Shown here piece after piece: positions 33,096 to 41,957 of a stretch of DNA of 64,000 nt. The DNA is from a bacterium (GTDB taxonomy: Bacteria; Vulcanimicrobiota; Xenobia; Xenobiales; JADMJV01): NCBI GenBank assembly GCA_018266105.1, contig JAFEBA010000082.1:1-64000 (forward strand), written 5' to 3'. The notes beneath the pieces were generated by a model. That model saw only the letters and a list, made by a program, of their open reading frames with translations. It made no database searches and was not told the origin of the DNA. Both the position numbers and the translations under genes were made by a program. The first letter of the stretch is position 1; each line of letters begins with the position of its first letter.

Positions 33096-34733
33096 ATGCG
33101 TCTTTTCCTGTTTCTGCTCGTCTCCATCGCTCTGGCAGCCCCAGTCTGGGCGCAAAAGCCCTTCGACTGTAGCTTTCGGGGCCAGAATTACCATTTCCAG
33201 CCGATCCTGACGCAGGGAAAAGAATCTCTCAGCCTGGACGATCCTGAGGTGGTCAAACTGATTCAGGCGACCTCTGCCCAGCTCCAGGTCTCCACCACCG
33301 GTCATACCCTCTACAGCTTCTTACCCGGTCGGCAAACATACTGGAGCGACGGCAGCGGGGTCTATACGCGCAACGGCCAGGAAGTGGAGGCCCCTGGGCT
33401 CTTCTTCACTGAGCCCAAGGCGGCCCTGGAGCCGCTGGCGCTTTTCGAGGCCCTGGGGCTGAGAGCTTACCCGGTCACCGGAGGCTATCAGTTGGCCAGC
33501 CTGGTGACCGACTTCGGACCCTCCGCACCGGACTCTCTGGAACTCAAGATCAGCACGTCAGCGCCACTCAAATTCACGGCCAGCGAGCCGGAACCCGGTC
33601 AAATCCGGGTGGAGTTGCCCGAGGCCGCTTGGGACAGATCGGACCGAAAGTTCCGCCTGGGCGAGGCCGACGTAGAAGTCTTTGGAGGCGACAAGCCAGG
33701 TGTGCCCCTGGTCGTCTTTTACCGTTTCCAGGCCTTCTGGACGGCCAGGGTCAAGTTCGGGCTGACTCGTGAAATTCTGGTCTCGCCCGAGCCACGCCAG
33801 TATGTGGCAGCCCGGCAATCCAGCCTGCAAGAAGTTCGCGACATTCCACGCAGCGATGGCACCCGCGAAATCGAATTCGTGCTTGACCGAGGAACTCAGT
33901 TCTTTTGGATGCTGGATCCCAGCTCTCGGGTCTTGAGGGTGGAATTTCCATCCACCATCTCCAGCGCTGCCGGGGTGAAGATTCTAAAAACCTCAAGCTT
34001 TCCGGTGGCTCGCTATGAAGCTGCGCTGGCCGAAGGCCAGAGTTTTGAGTTCTTTCAAAACACCGACCAACCCAATAGCCTGCATCTGCACCTGGCCCCG
34101 GCCAACACCTTGAAAGCCGTTGAGAACGCAGGCACGGCCGCCATGGCGGGGGCACTGGGGGCCTCAGGCAGCATCGTGCTCGACCCTGGCCATGGAGGCG
34201 GGGACCCTGGCTGCTGCAACCGCGGGCTGGGAGTTTATGAGAAGGACGTCACCCTGGATATCTGTCTGCGCCTGCGTGATTTGCTGGTGCAGCAAGGCTG
34301 GAAGGTGGATATGACTCGCACCACCGACCGGGACGTCACTTACGCGGGCTCTCCCGACCTCATGGAGCTGAAGGCACGAGCGGACGTGGCCAACAATAGT
34401 CAGTCCGATCTATTTGTCAGCGTGCACTGCAATGCTAGCGTCTCACCCTATGTGCGAGGTTCCGCCATCTACTGGTATAAACCCGAAGACCGCCCGCTGG
34501 CTCAGTTCCTGGATGTACTGGACGACCGGCTGGGCTTTGAACAGGACGGAATCATCCAGAACAACTTCGCCGTGCTGCGCCTGACGGGCATGCCTGCGGT
34601 GCTGGTGGAGACGGCCTTCCTGACCAATGCAGTGGAAGGCCGACTGCTGGCCACTCCGGAGATCCGCCAGAAAGTGGCCGAGCTGCTGGCCGAAGCGCTG
34701 GGCCGCTACATGGCAGCCCAGCGCCGCCGCTAG
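33096..34733 (+). CDS. N-acetylmuramoyl-L-alanine amidase (Amidase_3)
   Basis: 545 residues with a signal peptide (1-19, ending VWAQ). Residues 20-355 are beta-rich and resemble AMIN-type targeting domains (FTASEPEPGQIRVELP, IEFVLDRGTQFFWML). The catalytic Amidase_3 domain covers about 365-540: VLDPGHGGGDPG (zinc His), YEKDVTLDICLRL with the second ligand Glu, SVHCNAS (third His) and VETAFLTN with the catalytic Glu. It cuts the MurNAc-L-Ala bond, probably during cell separation or pilus passage. GGGAG lies just before the ATG. Confidence 0.92.
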   Translation: MRLFLFLLVSIALAAPVWAQKPFDCSFRGQNYHFQPILTQGKESLSLDDPEVVKLIQATSAQLQVSTTGHTLYSFLPGRQTYWSDGSGVYTRNGQEVEAPGLFFTEPKAALEPLALFEALGLRAYPVTGGYQLASLVTDFGPSAPDSLELKISTSAPLKFTASEPEPGQIRVELPEAAWDRSDRKFRLGEADVEVFGGDKPGVPLVVFYRFQAFWTARVKFGLTREILVSPEPRQYVAARQSSLQEVRDIPRSDGTREIEFVLDRGTQFFWMLDPSSRVLRVEFPSTISSAAGVKILKTSSFPVARYEAALAEGQSFEFFQNTDQPNSLHLHLAPANTLKAVENAGTAAMAGALGASGSIVLDPGHGGGDPGCCNRGLGVYEKDVTLDICLRLRDLLVQQGWKVDMTRTTDRDVTYAGSPDLMELKARADVANNSQSDLFVSVHCNASVSPYVRGSAIYWYKPEDRPLAQFLDVLDDRLGFEQDGIIQNNFAVLRLTGMPAVLVETAFLTNAVEGRLLATPEIRQKVAELLAEALGRYMAAQRRR

Positions 34734-34737
34734 CCGG

Positions 34738-36270
34738 CTAGACGCCGGCGGGAACGCGCTTGGGCTCGACGATTCCGTCCTGATGCACGGCATCGGCGGC
34801 AATCCAGCCTGACATCAGCACCATAGGCATGCCTGGACCGGGGTGGGCAGCTCCACCGGCCAGATAGAGCCCCTTAATGGCGGTCTTGTTGCTGGGCTTA
34901 AAGGCGCCCATGGAACCGTGACTGGCCAGACCATAAATGGCTCCATTCAGAACCGCATAGCGATCATGGATGCCCTGAGGAGTCAGGTGAGCCTCGTAGA
35001 CGATATTCTCTTCGATATCGGTCAAACCGGCGGTACGCTTCAATTTGTCCAGCATGACCTGGCGGTATTCGGGCAGCATCTTAGTCCAATCCTGACCCGG
35101 CCGCAGATACGGCGTGTGGGCCAGAACATAGAGGGCCTCGCCGCCTTCGGGCGCAACTTCCGGTTCGGTGATGGCGGGCGCGGCCAGATACAGGCTGGGG
35201 TCGGGAGCAGGAATGCCCTTATTGTAGATATAGTCGAACTCTTCTTCGGGGCTGCGCGAGAAGACGAAATCGTGATGCAATAGCTGCGGGTAGCGTTTCT
35301 TCAGACCCAGATAAAGCACCACCCCAGAACAGGCAGGGGTATACTTGCGCGCCTTCTCAAATTTGTCCACGTTGGGACCCGGGGGCAACAGCTCACGGAA
35401 GGTGCGCACCGCGTCCATATTCGAAACCACCGCGTTGCAGGCGATCTCCTCGCCGCCCTCCAGCGTGACCCCGCGCACCTGGCCGTTTTCCACTTTGATG
35501 GACTTGACCAGCGCATTGGTGCGGAAGGTCACGCCCAACTCCTCCGAGAGTTTGCGCAAGGCCACGGGCACGGCCCGTGTTCCGCCAATCGGATACCAGA
35601 CGCCTTCATCGGTCTGCATATGGGCTATACCGCACAGCACAGCCGGGGATTCCTCGGGCGAAGAGCCGACGTATTGCACGAAATGGTCCAGCATCTGGGC
35701 CACGCGCTCGTCTTTGATGTGGTTGCGAACGGTGCTGAACACGGTCTTGCCGGGACGAATGCGCATAAAGTCTTTCCAGCCGCGGGCCGTAAACCAGCTC
35801 TGGGGGTCGAGGATGTCCAGCAATCCGCCCACCGGACGCCAGAAGAAGTAGCGCTGAGAAATCATGTTGAGGGCTTCAGAAACGGTCAAAAAGTCGTGAT
35901 AGCCCTGCACATCCTCGGGATGCTTGGAGAACTGGCTCAGATGTTGGGCCATCTGCTCAGGGTTCTCGACCAGATCCAGGCGGCTGTTGTCTTCAAAAAA
36001 ACAACGCCACTGGGGATCGAGTCGCACCAGGTTGAGTCGCTCGGCGAGGTCGATGCCGGCCTCAGCGAAAATGCGCTTGAGCACGGAGGGAATGGTCAGA
36101 ATGGTGGGGCCCATGTCAAAGCGGAATCCCTGCTCTTCCAGCACGGCCGCCTTGCCGCCGGTCCATTCGTTCTTTTCAAGAACCGTCACTTGATAGCCAC
36201 GAGCGGCCAGCACGGTAGCGCTGGACAGGCCGGCCAGACCCGAACCGATGACAACGACTTGATTGCTCAT
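34738..36270 (-). CDS. CrtI-type carotenoid desaturase
   Basis: 510 residues. N-terminal FAD-binding GSGLAGLSSA with ExxxxxGGK (EKNEWTGGKA), then RFDMGPTILT typical of phytoene desaturase-type enzymes, and C-terminal GGAAHPGPGMPMVLMSGW matching the CrtI signature. It introduces double bonds into, or further oxidises, acyclic C30/C40 carotenoids at the membrane. The step catalysed (desaturase versus CrtP/CrtO-like oxidase) cannot be settled by eye. Four bases behind the next desaturase, so both share a transcript. No crtB is in the window. Confidence 0.88.
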   Translation of the reverse strand: MSNQVVVIGSGLAGLSSATVLAARGYQVTVLEKNEWTGGKAAVLEEQGFRFDMGPTILTIPSVLKRIFAEAGIDLAERLNLVRLDPQWRCFFEDNSRLDLVENPEQMAQHLSQFSKHPEDVQGYHDFLTVSEALNMISQRYFFWRPVGGLLDILDPQSWFTARGWKDFMRIRPGKTVFSTVRNHIKDERVAQMLDHFVQYVGSSPEESPAVLCGIAHMQTDEGVWYPIGGTRAVPVALRKLSEELGVTFRTNALVKSIKVENGQVRGVTLEGGEEIACNAVVSNMDAVRTFRELLPPGPNVDKFEKARKYTPACSGVVLYLGLKKRYPQLLHHDFVFSRSPEEEFDYIYNKGIPAPDPSLYLAAPAITEPEVAPEGGEALYVLAHTPYLRPGQDWTKMLPEYRQVMLDKLKRTAGLTDIEENIVYEAHLTPQGIHDRYAVLNGAIYGLASHGSMGAFKPSNKTAIKGLYLAGGAAHPGPGMPMVLMSGWIAADAVHQDGIVEPKRVPAGV

Positions 36271-36274
36271 GCTC

Positions 36275-37783
36275 TTACACCTTCGCCAATTGGGATTCCT
36301 CGCGCCAGGCTGCGCCCAGGTCGCGGGTTAAAGCCCGACAGGTAATGCGGGCCGAACTATAAATCACGGGCAGACCGCTACCCGGGTGAGTGCTGCCCCC
36401 TACAAGATAGACTCCATCCAGATCCTGATAACGGTTCTGCGGACGCAAGAACAGCATCTGGTCCAGAGTATGAGCCATACTGAAGGTCGCGCCTCGATGG
36501 ATCTCCATGGCCTCCCAGTCGTCGGGAGTGTATTGATGCTCCACCACCACCCGCGACTCCAGATCTCCCAAGCCCAGCCGGGCCATCTGCTCGAAAGCCA
36601 CCTTCCGCAGGCGAGGGGCTTCGGTCTTCCAATCGATATTGGGATGCAGATGAGGCACCGGGATCAGGCAGTAAAGCGCGGAGCATCCGGGCGGAGCCAG
36701 ACCCGGGTCAGTCACGCAAGCGTTCTGCAGATAGAACGAAGGATCCGGTGAAAGCCGATAGTTGGTGGTAATATCCTTGAGGTTCTGCTCGTAGTCGCTG
36801 GAAAAATAGATGACGTGGTGGGGGCTATCCACCGCCCCCTTGACGCCCAGATAAAGCATGTAGGTGGAACAGCTGAATTTGGTCTTGCCAATCTTCTGAT
36901 TCTTCCAGGTGGGACGCAGGGACTCCGGCACCAGTCTGAGCATGGCTCTGGAAAAGTCGGCGTTGATGACGATGGCGTCAGTTTCATACAGACCCCGTTC
37001 GGTCACCACACCGGTCACCCGCCTACCCTGGAAGCGCAACTCACGCACCTCTTCATTGAGACGGATCTCCACGCCCATTTCCTTAGCGATTTCAGCCATG
37101 CGCACGGAAACATAGTTACAGCCACCCATCGGGTGATAGACGCCGTATTCGTATTCCAGGTAACTCAGAATCGTGAACAGACTGGGACACTGGAAAGGGG
37201 ACATCCCCAGATACTTGCTCTGAAAACTAAAAGACAGGCGCACGCGCGGATCGGAGAAGTAGGTCCGCAAATCCTGTTCCAGGGAGCGGTGCACACGCAG
37301 CAGGGGCAGCAGGCTGAGCATCTGCGGGGTGAATAGCGATTTCCAACAAGGAAATTCGTTCTCCAAAATCGGTGCGAAGCGCTCGAGCTTGACCCGGTTC
37401 TCGCGCAAAAAGTTGTCAACCTGCTCCGCATCCCGAGGCGAAATTTTGGCCACCTCGGCCTTCAAGCGAGGAACGTCGGGCGTGGCGTCGATGCGGGCCC
37501 CGTCCGCAAAGGCCAGACGATATTGCGGGTCCAGCCGAACCATGGGAACTTCTTTGTACAGGTCGCGCCCGATGCTGGCGAAAATCTCTTGCAAAATCCG
37601 CGGATAGAGAAAGAACGTGGGACCACGGTCAAAAGTAAATCCCTGATCATGGATGGCCGAGGTGCGACCTCCCACGAAACCTTGACGCTCCAGGACGGTG
37701 ACCCGTAATCCCGAATTGGCAAGCTGCAATGCGGCCGCCAGGCCACCCGGCCCGGCACCGATGATCACTACGTGCTTTGACAA
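36275..37783 (-). CDS. CrtI/CrtN-type carotenoid desaturase
   Basis: 502 residues. GAGPGGLAAALQL and ERQGFVGGRTS form the FAD site, FDRGPTFFLYP and the C-terminal GGSTHPGSGLPVIYSSAR are CrtI-family hallmarks. It differs clearly from its downstream neighbour, so the two probably act successively in one carotenoid pathway. TTG start with TTGGAGG four bases upstream, and a good promoter 40 bases before. First gene of the two-gene operon. Confidence 0.88.
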   Translation of the reverse strand: MSKHVVIIGAGPGGLAAALQLANSGLRVTVLERQGFVGGRTSAIHDQGFTFDRGPTFFLYPRILQEIFASIGRDLYKEVPMVRLDPQYRLAFADGARIDATPDVPRLKAEVAKISPRDAEQVDNFLRENRVKLERFAPILENEFPCWKSLFTPQMLSLLPLLRVHRSLEQDLRTYFSDPRVRLSFSFQSKYLGMSPFQCPSLFTILSYLEYEYGVYHPMGGCNYVSVRMAEIAKEMGVEIRLNEEVRELRFQGRRVTGVVTERGLYETDAIVINADFSRAMLRLVPESLRPTWKNQKIGKTKFSCSTYMLYLGVKGAVDSPHHVIYFSSDYEQNLKDITTNYRLSPDPSFYLQNACVTDPGLAPPGCSALYCLIPVPHLHPNIDWKTEAPRLRKVAFEQMARLGLGDLESRVVVEHQYTPDDWEAMEIHRGATFSMAHTLDQMLFLRPQNRYQDLDGVYLVGGSTHPGSGLPVIYSSARITCRALTRDLGAAWREESQLAKV

Positions 37784-37823
37784 TCAGCCTCCAACTTACA
37801 ATGAGTGCCCGTCGGGGACTGCC

Positions 37824-37852
37824 ATTCTAGATAGATGCCAGGTTCCTTTCAA
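37824..37852 (-). promoter_or_regulatory. Promoter of the carotenoid desaturase operon
   Basis: Read on the minus strand: TTGAAA, 17-base spacer, TAGAAT, with the -10 ending 40 bases before the TTG start at 37783. Both hexamers are 5/6 matches to the sigma70 consensus. Confidence 0.65.
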
Positions 37853-37872
37853 CGCTCGCAGAAGGCGCCAGC

Positions 37873-38700
37873 ATGACACGAGACAAAAAACTGGCATTTA
37901 TCGGCAGCGGAGTGATGGCCGAGGCCATGATCAAAGGATTGCTGCAACGGCAACTGGTGGAAGCAGGCCATATCATCTGCGCTGACCCGCAGGCTCAGCG
38001 ACTGGAGTATCTGGCTCAGCACTATGGAGTGCTGACCACCCAGGACAACAAAGAAGCCATCCGCGACGCCGATGTCGGCATCTTATCCATCAAGCCTCAA
38101 ATGTGGGCCGAGGTCGGTGCCCAGTTGACGGGCGCAGTCCAGAGTTCGGCCTTCCTGCTCTCGATCATGGCGGGCGTAACCACCGGCAATATCGTGCGGC
38201 GCACCAACCATCAGGCAGTGGTGCGCGTCATGCCCAACACGCCGGCTCAGGTTGGACTGGGAGTCAGCGTCTGGTGCGCCACCAGGCTGGTGAGCGAAGC
38301 CCAGCGCGAAACCACCACTGAACTCTTGCAGGCTTTAGGTATCGAACACCAGGTCAAACACGAGGAGATGCTGGACATGGCGACCGCCCTTTCCGGTTCC
38401 GCGCCAGCCTACGTCTTTCTGTTTATGGAGGCCCTCATCGACGCCGGAGTCCATCTGGGCTTCAGCCGCCAGGTGGCCAAAGATCTGGTCGTGCAAACAG
38501 TCAAGGGGTCGGCGGAATTCGCGACTCAGTCGGACAAGCACATCGCGGACCTGCGCAATATGGTGACTTCTCCTGGAGGCACCACAGCGGACGCGCTCTA
38601 CTACTTGGAAAAAGGCGGACTGCGCACCATGCTTTCCAAAGCTGTCCATGCCGCCTTCATCAAATCTCAGCGCCTGAGCCAACTCAGCGAACAGGACTGA
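37873..38700 (+). CDS. proC: Pyrroline-5-carboxylate reductase
   Basis: 275 residues. FIGSGVMAEAMIKGLL binds NADPH, SIKPQMW and VVRVMPNTPAQVG are family motifs, and the C-terminal SGSAPAYVFLFMEALIDAGVHLG with MVTSPGGTTADAL matches the ProC signature. Last step of proline synthesis. It is divergent from the crt operon; its stop is immediately followed by the ecfT GTG. Confidence 0.95.
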   Translation: MTRDKKLAFIGSGVMAEAMIKGLLQRQLVEAGHIICADPQAQRLEYLAQHYGVLTTQDNKEAIRDADVGILSIKPQMWAEVGAQLTGAVQSSAFLLSIMAGVTTGNIVRRTNHQAVVRVMPNTPAQVGLGVSVWCATRLVSEAQRETTTELLQALGIEHQVKHEEMLDMATALSGSAPAYVFLFMEALIDAGVHLGFSRQVAKDLVVQTVKGSAEFATQSDKHIADLRNMVTSPGGTTADALYYLEKGGLRTMLSKAVHAAFIKSQRLSQLSEQD

Positions 38701-38701
38701 A

Positions 38702-39484
38702 GTGCTCGGGTCTCTGGTCTACAGCCAGTTCCTCCCCGGCAACAGTTGGCTACATAAACTGGACCCACGCTGCAAACTGACCTTGTTGGCCGGCCTGACG
38801 GTGGGCCTGTTTTATTTACATAAGCCGCATCCCCAACTAAGCCTGTTTGCTCTGATTTGCCTGCTTCCCCTGAGTGTCGGAGTGCCCACCAAAATGCTGC
38901 GGCCGGCCTTTCTAGGAGTGCTGCCACTCGGATTGCTGACACTTTCGTTTCAGGCCGGCTGGGGACCGCCTCCCCACTGGCACCACCTGAGCCTTTCCGG
39001 CCTGGAAGAAGGCGGCTCGCTGGCTCTGCGCCTGCTGGAACTGGCCATGCTGGCCCAACTCCTGGCCCTGACCACCTCCCCGATCGGACTCTGCGACGCA
39101 GCGGAGCAGATCCTGGCTCCGCTCGGAAAACTCGGCCTGCCCTATCGAGACCTGGCCCTGGCCTTCACCATTGCCTGGCGTTTCATTCCCGTGCTGGCAC
39201 AGGAGAGCGAGCGGCTTCTGAAAGCTCAGATCTCCAGAGGAGCGGCCTGGGAGGAGGGAGCCTGGCATCGGCGCCTGATGACTTTGACGGCCCTGCTCAC
39301 CCCACTCATGATTCGCTGCTTCCGCTACGCCGAAGAACTGGCGGTAGCCCTGGAAGCGCGGGGATATGGACAGACCGGCCGCCCCACACGACTGCATCCG
39401 TTACGCTGGCGTCTGGCCGACTCCCTGGCACTCTTATGCGGGCTGTCCCTGATGTTGGGTCTGATCGCCTGGGAAAGGTACTAA
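38702..39484 (+). CDS. ecfT: ECF transporter transmembrane component EcfT
   Basis: 260 residues with about five or six membrane segments. The two coupling-helix motifs that touch the EcfA ATPases are visible as AQISRG (about 178) and LEARGY (about 223), the normal order and spacing. The N-terminal SWLHKLDPRCKL is also typical. It couples ATP hydrolysis to vitamin or metal uptake by an S-component. No ecfA or S gene is adjacent, unusual for this family; they may lie elsewhere. GTG start one base after the proC stop; the stop touches the truA ATG. Confidence 0.88.
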   Translation: MLGSLVYSQFLPGNSWLHKLDPRCKLTLLAGLTVGLFYLHKPHPQLSLFALICLLPLSVGVPTKMLRPAFLGVLPLGLLTLSFQAGWGPPPHWHHLSLSGLEEGGSLALRLLELAMLAQLLALTTSPIGLCDAAEQILAPLGKLGLPYRDLALAFTIAWRFIPVLAQESERLLKAQISRGAAWEEGAWHRRLMTLTALLTPLMIRCFRYAEELAVALEARGYGQTGRPTRLHPLRWRLADSLALLCGLSLMLGLIAWERY

Positions 39485-40336
39485 ATGCCACGCCTGGCGC
39501 TTTGGGTGGAATACCGAGGAGAGCGCTTCTTGGGGTTTCAACGGCTGGGGCCAGTTTCTCCCGGCACGGGCAATCCTCGCCTGTGGAAGCCTCAACAGAC
39601 AGTGCAGGCCGAATTGGAATGCAAGCTCAGCCTGATTTTGGGCGAACCCATCAAGGTCTTGGGCTCAGGTCGAACCGACCGGGGAGTCCATGCCACCGGT
39701 CAGGTGGTGGCCTTCGACACCGCTACCTCCAGGCCCCTGGAATCGATTCTACGCAGCCTCAACGCGGTCTTGTGCGAAGGCATTCGAGCCACGCGTGGTC
39801 AATGGGTGCCGCCTGACTTCCACCCCCGCTTTTCGGCCTTGGAGCGAACCTACCACTACTATCTCTGGCCGGGCGGCCCAGAACACCACTGTTTTTTTGC
39901 CGGGATGTGCTGGAGACTCGAGGGAGAGCTGGACCTCCAGGCCATGGAGCGCGCTGCTCGCCCCTTGCTCGGTTCTCACGACTTTAGCGCTTACACTCGT
40001 TCTCCCGAGCCCGGCGAGGCCATGACGCGCGACCTGCGGGGCATTGAGATCCAGCCTCAGGCCCTGCAGGCTTCCCTCAAAACGGGTCCCTTCGCCCGCC
40101 TGCCGGAGCTGGTTTGTATGGAAGTTCGAGCCAATGCCTTCTTGCGCCGCATGGTTCGCCAACTGGTCGCCAATCTGGTGGAAGTCGGCCGCGGACGCTG
40201 GCCCGAGAGCCGCCCCTTCGACATTCTGAACTCCCGGGAAGCCAGGCTGAGTGCCCCACCCGCGCCACCCGAGGGCCTTTTCCTGGTGGACATCCACTTT
40301 AAATCGCTCGAAGATGGGGCAGAGGGGCGCTTCTAA
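39485..40336 (+). CDS. truA: tRNA pseudouridine(38-40) synthase
   Basis: 283 residues. GSGRTDRGVHATGQV holds the catalytic Asp, RTYHYYLW, SHDFSAYTR and NAFLRRMVRQLV are conserved TruA segments. It isomerises U38-U40 in tRNA anticodon stems. A 15-residue insertion (LGPVSPGTGNPRLWK, residues 21-35) before QQTVQAELE is longer than usual. truA after ecfT is a common arrangement. Followed by a bidirectional terminator. Confidence 0.95.
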   Translation: MPRLALWVEYRGERFLGFQRLGPVSPGTGNPRLWKPQQTVQAELECKLSLILGEPIKVLGSGRTDRGVHATGQVVAFDTATSRPLESILRSLNAVLCEGIRATRGQWVPPDFHPRFSALERTYHYYLWPGGPEHHCFFAGMCWRLEGELDLQAMERAARPLLGSHDFSAYTRSPEPGEAMTRDLRGIEIQPQALQASLKTGPFARLPELVCMEVRANAFLRRMVRQLVANLVEVGRGRWPESRPFDILNSREARLSAPPAPPEGLFLVDIHFKSLEDGAEGRF

Positions 40337-40338
40337 AC

Positions 40339-40370
40339 AAAAAAGCCACCCCGCCGGGAGTGGCTTTTTT
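40339..40370. terminator. Bidirectional intrinsic terminator
   Basis: AAAAAAGCCAC...GTGGCTTTTTT hairpin with a GC-rich centre, A run on one side and T run on the other, so it ends both truA (rightward) and the repeat protein gene (leftward). Confidence 0.88.
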
Positions 40371-40386
40371 GAGATCGCCAGAAGGC

Positions 40387-41682
40387 TTAGCGGATGGTCT
40401 GGGTCTGACCGGGGTTGATACCCTGGCCCAACACAGGGCACTTACCGATATTGGCGATGTTGGTGATGTCCACTCCCGGCGGGATGCCGGCGATGGGCAT
40501 GTTCTTAATGCGGTCGAGGATGCCGCCGACCTGAGTCTGATTGATGTTGGCGGAAGCCAAGGTGTCTTGAACACTGCCACCGCGGCCACCCAGGTAGACT
40601 TGGTCCAGAGTCTGAGAGAAAGCCCGAGCAAGGGAGCTACCATCAACTTTACCATCGGCGGCCACATCAGCGGCGGCCAAACTTTGGACAATATTCTTAT
40701 CCAGATCCTTGTCGAACGCATTCGGATTCTGAAGCGTAAACTGCAGGATGGAACCGTCGTTTTTACCATCATCCAGACGATCGTGACCCCACAGGCGCAG
40801 GACCGCGTTGGCAAAGTCGCCCAGGCCATTCTTCTGCAGGGCCTGAGTACTCAGATCGACCTCTCGACCGTTGGAGAAGTTCACCGGCGAGTTGGCATAC
40901 TTGGCGCTCAAGTCCTCACCCGTCATCTGACCCATAAGATTGAAGAAGTTGCCGTCCAGGGCCTTACCGGTGATGCCGCCATACTGCTGCATCTCCTGGT
41001 TGTAGAGCCGCTGAACCAACTGGTGCTCGGCGGGAGTAAACTTGCCGGTAGTGTCGTTCAGCACGTTGAAGTAAATCGAGCCGTCCTGTTTGCCCTGAGC
41101 GGTAATCTGGCGACCCCAGAGATGCAGCACCGCGCGACCTTCATCGGTGAGCTGGGAGATATCCGTGCGCTCGGCGTTGCTGACGCTGCGCGAATTATTG
41201 TTAGTGACCTGCTGAGCCCAGTTGGCGAAGCGCGGGTCAGCCTGAGGAACTCCGTTGCTGGGCTGTCCCGGGAAGGGTTGACCCGGGAAGGGCTGGCCAG
41301 GGAAGGGCTGGCCCGGGAAGGGTTGACCCGGGAAACCGCCATATTGGCCGGGGAAAGGCTGACCAGGGAAACCGCCAAACTGGCCAGGGAATCCAGGCTG
41401 CTGGCCGGGGAAGCCGCCGAACTGTCCGGGAAAACCGGGCTGCTGGCCGGGGAACTGAGCGAAGGGCGGTTGGCCCGGGTTGCCCAGCATTCCCTGGTAG
41501 GCGAACTGAAGCTGCGAAAGGGCCGAGATGACTCCACTCAGCAACTGGGTGAGCTGGGTGAGCTGTAAGGGGGAGTTGGCGAACTGCTGGATGGGAACAC
41601 CCGCGGGCGGCAGACCAAACCCACCAAAGGTCTGAACACCAAAGTTGGCGTTAAATCCAAACTGCGAAATTCCGTTGGCCAT
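40387..41682 (-). CDS. PGQ-repeat protein with duplicated 65-residue module
   Basis: 431 residues, no known family. Residues 1-70 are Gly/Phe/Gln-rich with a hydrophobic helix (LTQLLSGVISAL). Residues 77-140 are tandem Phe-Pro-Gly-Gln repeats. Then two related modules: 184-250 (AVLHLWGRQ...GKQDGSI) and 293-360 (AVLRLWGHD...GKNDGSI), each followed by acidic helical stretches (KVDGSS in the second) that hint at Ca-binding loops. No signal peptide and a single Cys near the end. GAAGGAG precedes the ATG. Surface, matrix or exported substrate protein is possible. Paralogue A at 28053 shares GGFPGQ runs. Confidence 0.75.
   Translation of the reverse strand: MANGISQFGFNANFGVQTFGGFGLPPAGVPIQQFANSPLQLTQLTQLLSGVISALSQLQFAYQGMLGNPGQPPFAQFPGQQPGFPGQFGGFPGQQPGFPGQFGGFPGQPFPGQYGGFPGQPFPGQPFPGQPFPGQPFPGQPSNGVPQADPRFANWAQQVTNNNSRSVSNAERTDISQLTDEGRAVLHLWGRQITAQGKQDGSIYFNVLNDTTGKFTPAEHQLVQRLYNQEMQQYGGITGKALDGNFFNLMGQMTGEDLSAKYANSPVNFSNGREVDLSTQALQKNGLGDFANAVLRLWGHDRLDDGKNDGSILQFTLQNPNAFDKDLDKNIVQSLAAADVAADGKVDGSSLARAFSQTLDQVYLGGRGGSVQDTLASANINQTQVGGILDRIKNMPIAGIPPGVDITNIANIGKCPVLGQGINPGQTQTIR
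41263..41454 (-). repeat. Tandem repeat encoding FPGQ units
   Basis: Short tandem repeats inside the gene: five consecutive 15-base copies encoding PFPGQ, preceded by longer 33-42 base units encoding FPGQQPG-FPGQFGG. Copies differ at third positions, so the array is old enough to have diverged but could still vary in number. Confidence 0.88.
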
Positions 41683-41890
41683 GTTGCTGTGCTCCTTCTC
41701 GACTCTGACAAGCTAATCTCTGCCACCTAGCATCTTACAAAATGACCTCGATGAGAAGATTGAGTTAGTTAGGTTTTCTTCCAATACTGGTTAATTTTTT
41801 GGGTCAGCTTATCCAGTTAACAAAACGGGCTTGACTCACGTGCAAAGACGACTCCGATTTATCAACCCCTTATCCGGTCTCAAAAAGTGT

Positions 41891-41952
41891 GGCTCCCGGG
41901 AGCCCAGAAATTCCCAGCAGGAGTCCTGCTTGCGCTTGAGAATAATTCAAGC
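41891..41952 (+). other. Three consecutive inverted repeats before minC
   Basis: A 14-base palindrome GGCTCCCGGGAGCC (41891-41904), a 7+1+7 repeat AGCAGGA-g-TCCTGCT (41916-41930), and GCTTGA-N7-TCAAGC (41934-41952). The last ends five bases before the minC ATG, where no ribosome site is otherwise seen. Likely RNA hairpins or operators controlling minCDE. Confidence 0.55.
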
Positions 41953-41957
41953 CTGTC

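Noticed and set aside
41263..41454. Possible CRISPR-like array
   Set aside because: Tandem units without spacers, in frame with a coding region; an amino-acid repeat.
40360..41568. 402-codon rightward open frame opposite the PGQ-repeat gene
   Set aside because: Shadow of the GC-rich repeat gene; starts inside a terminator; Leu/Arg/Gly-rich translation of repeats with no ribosome site.
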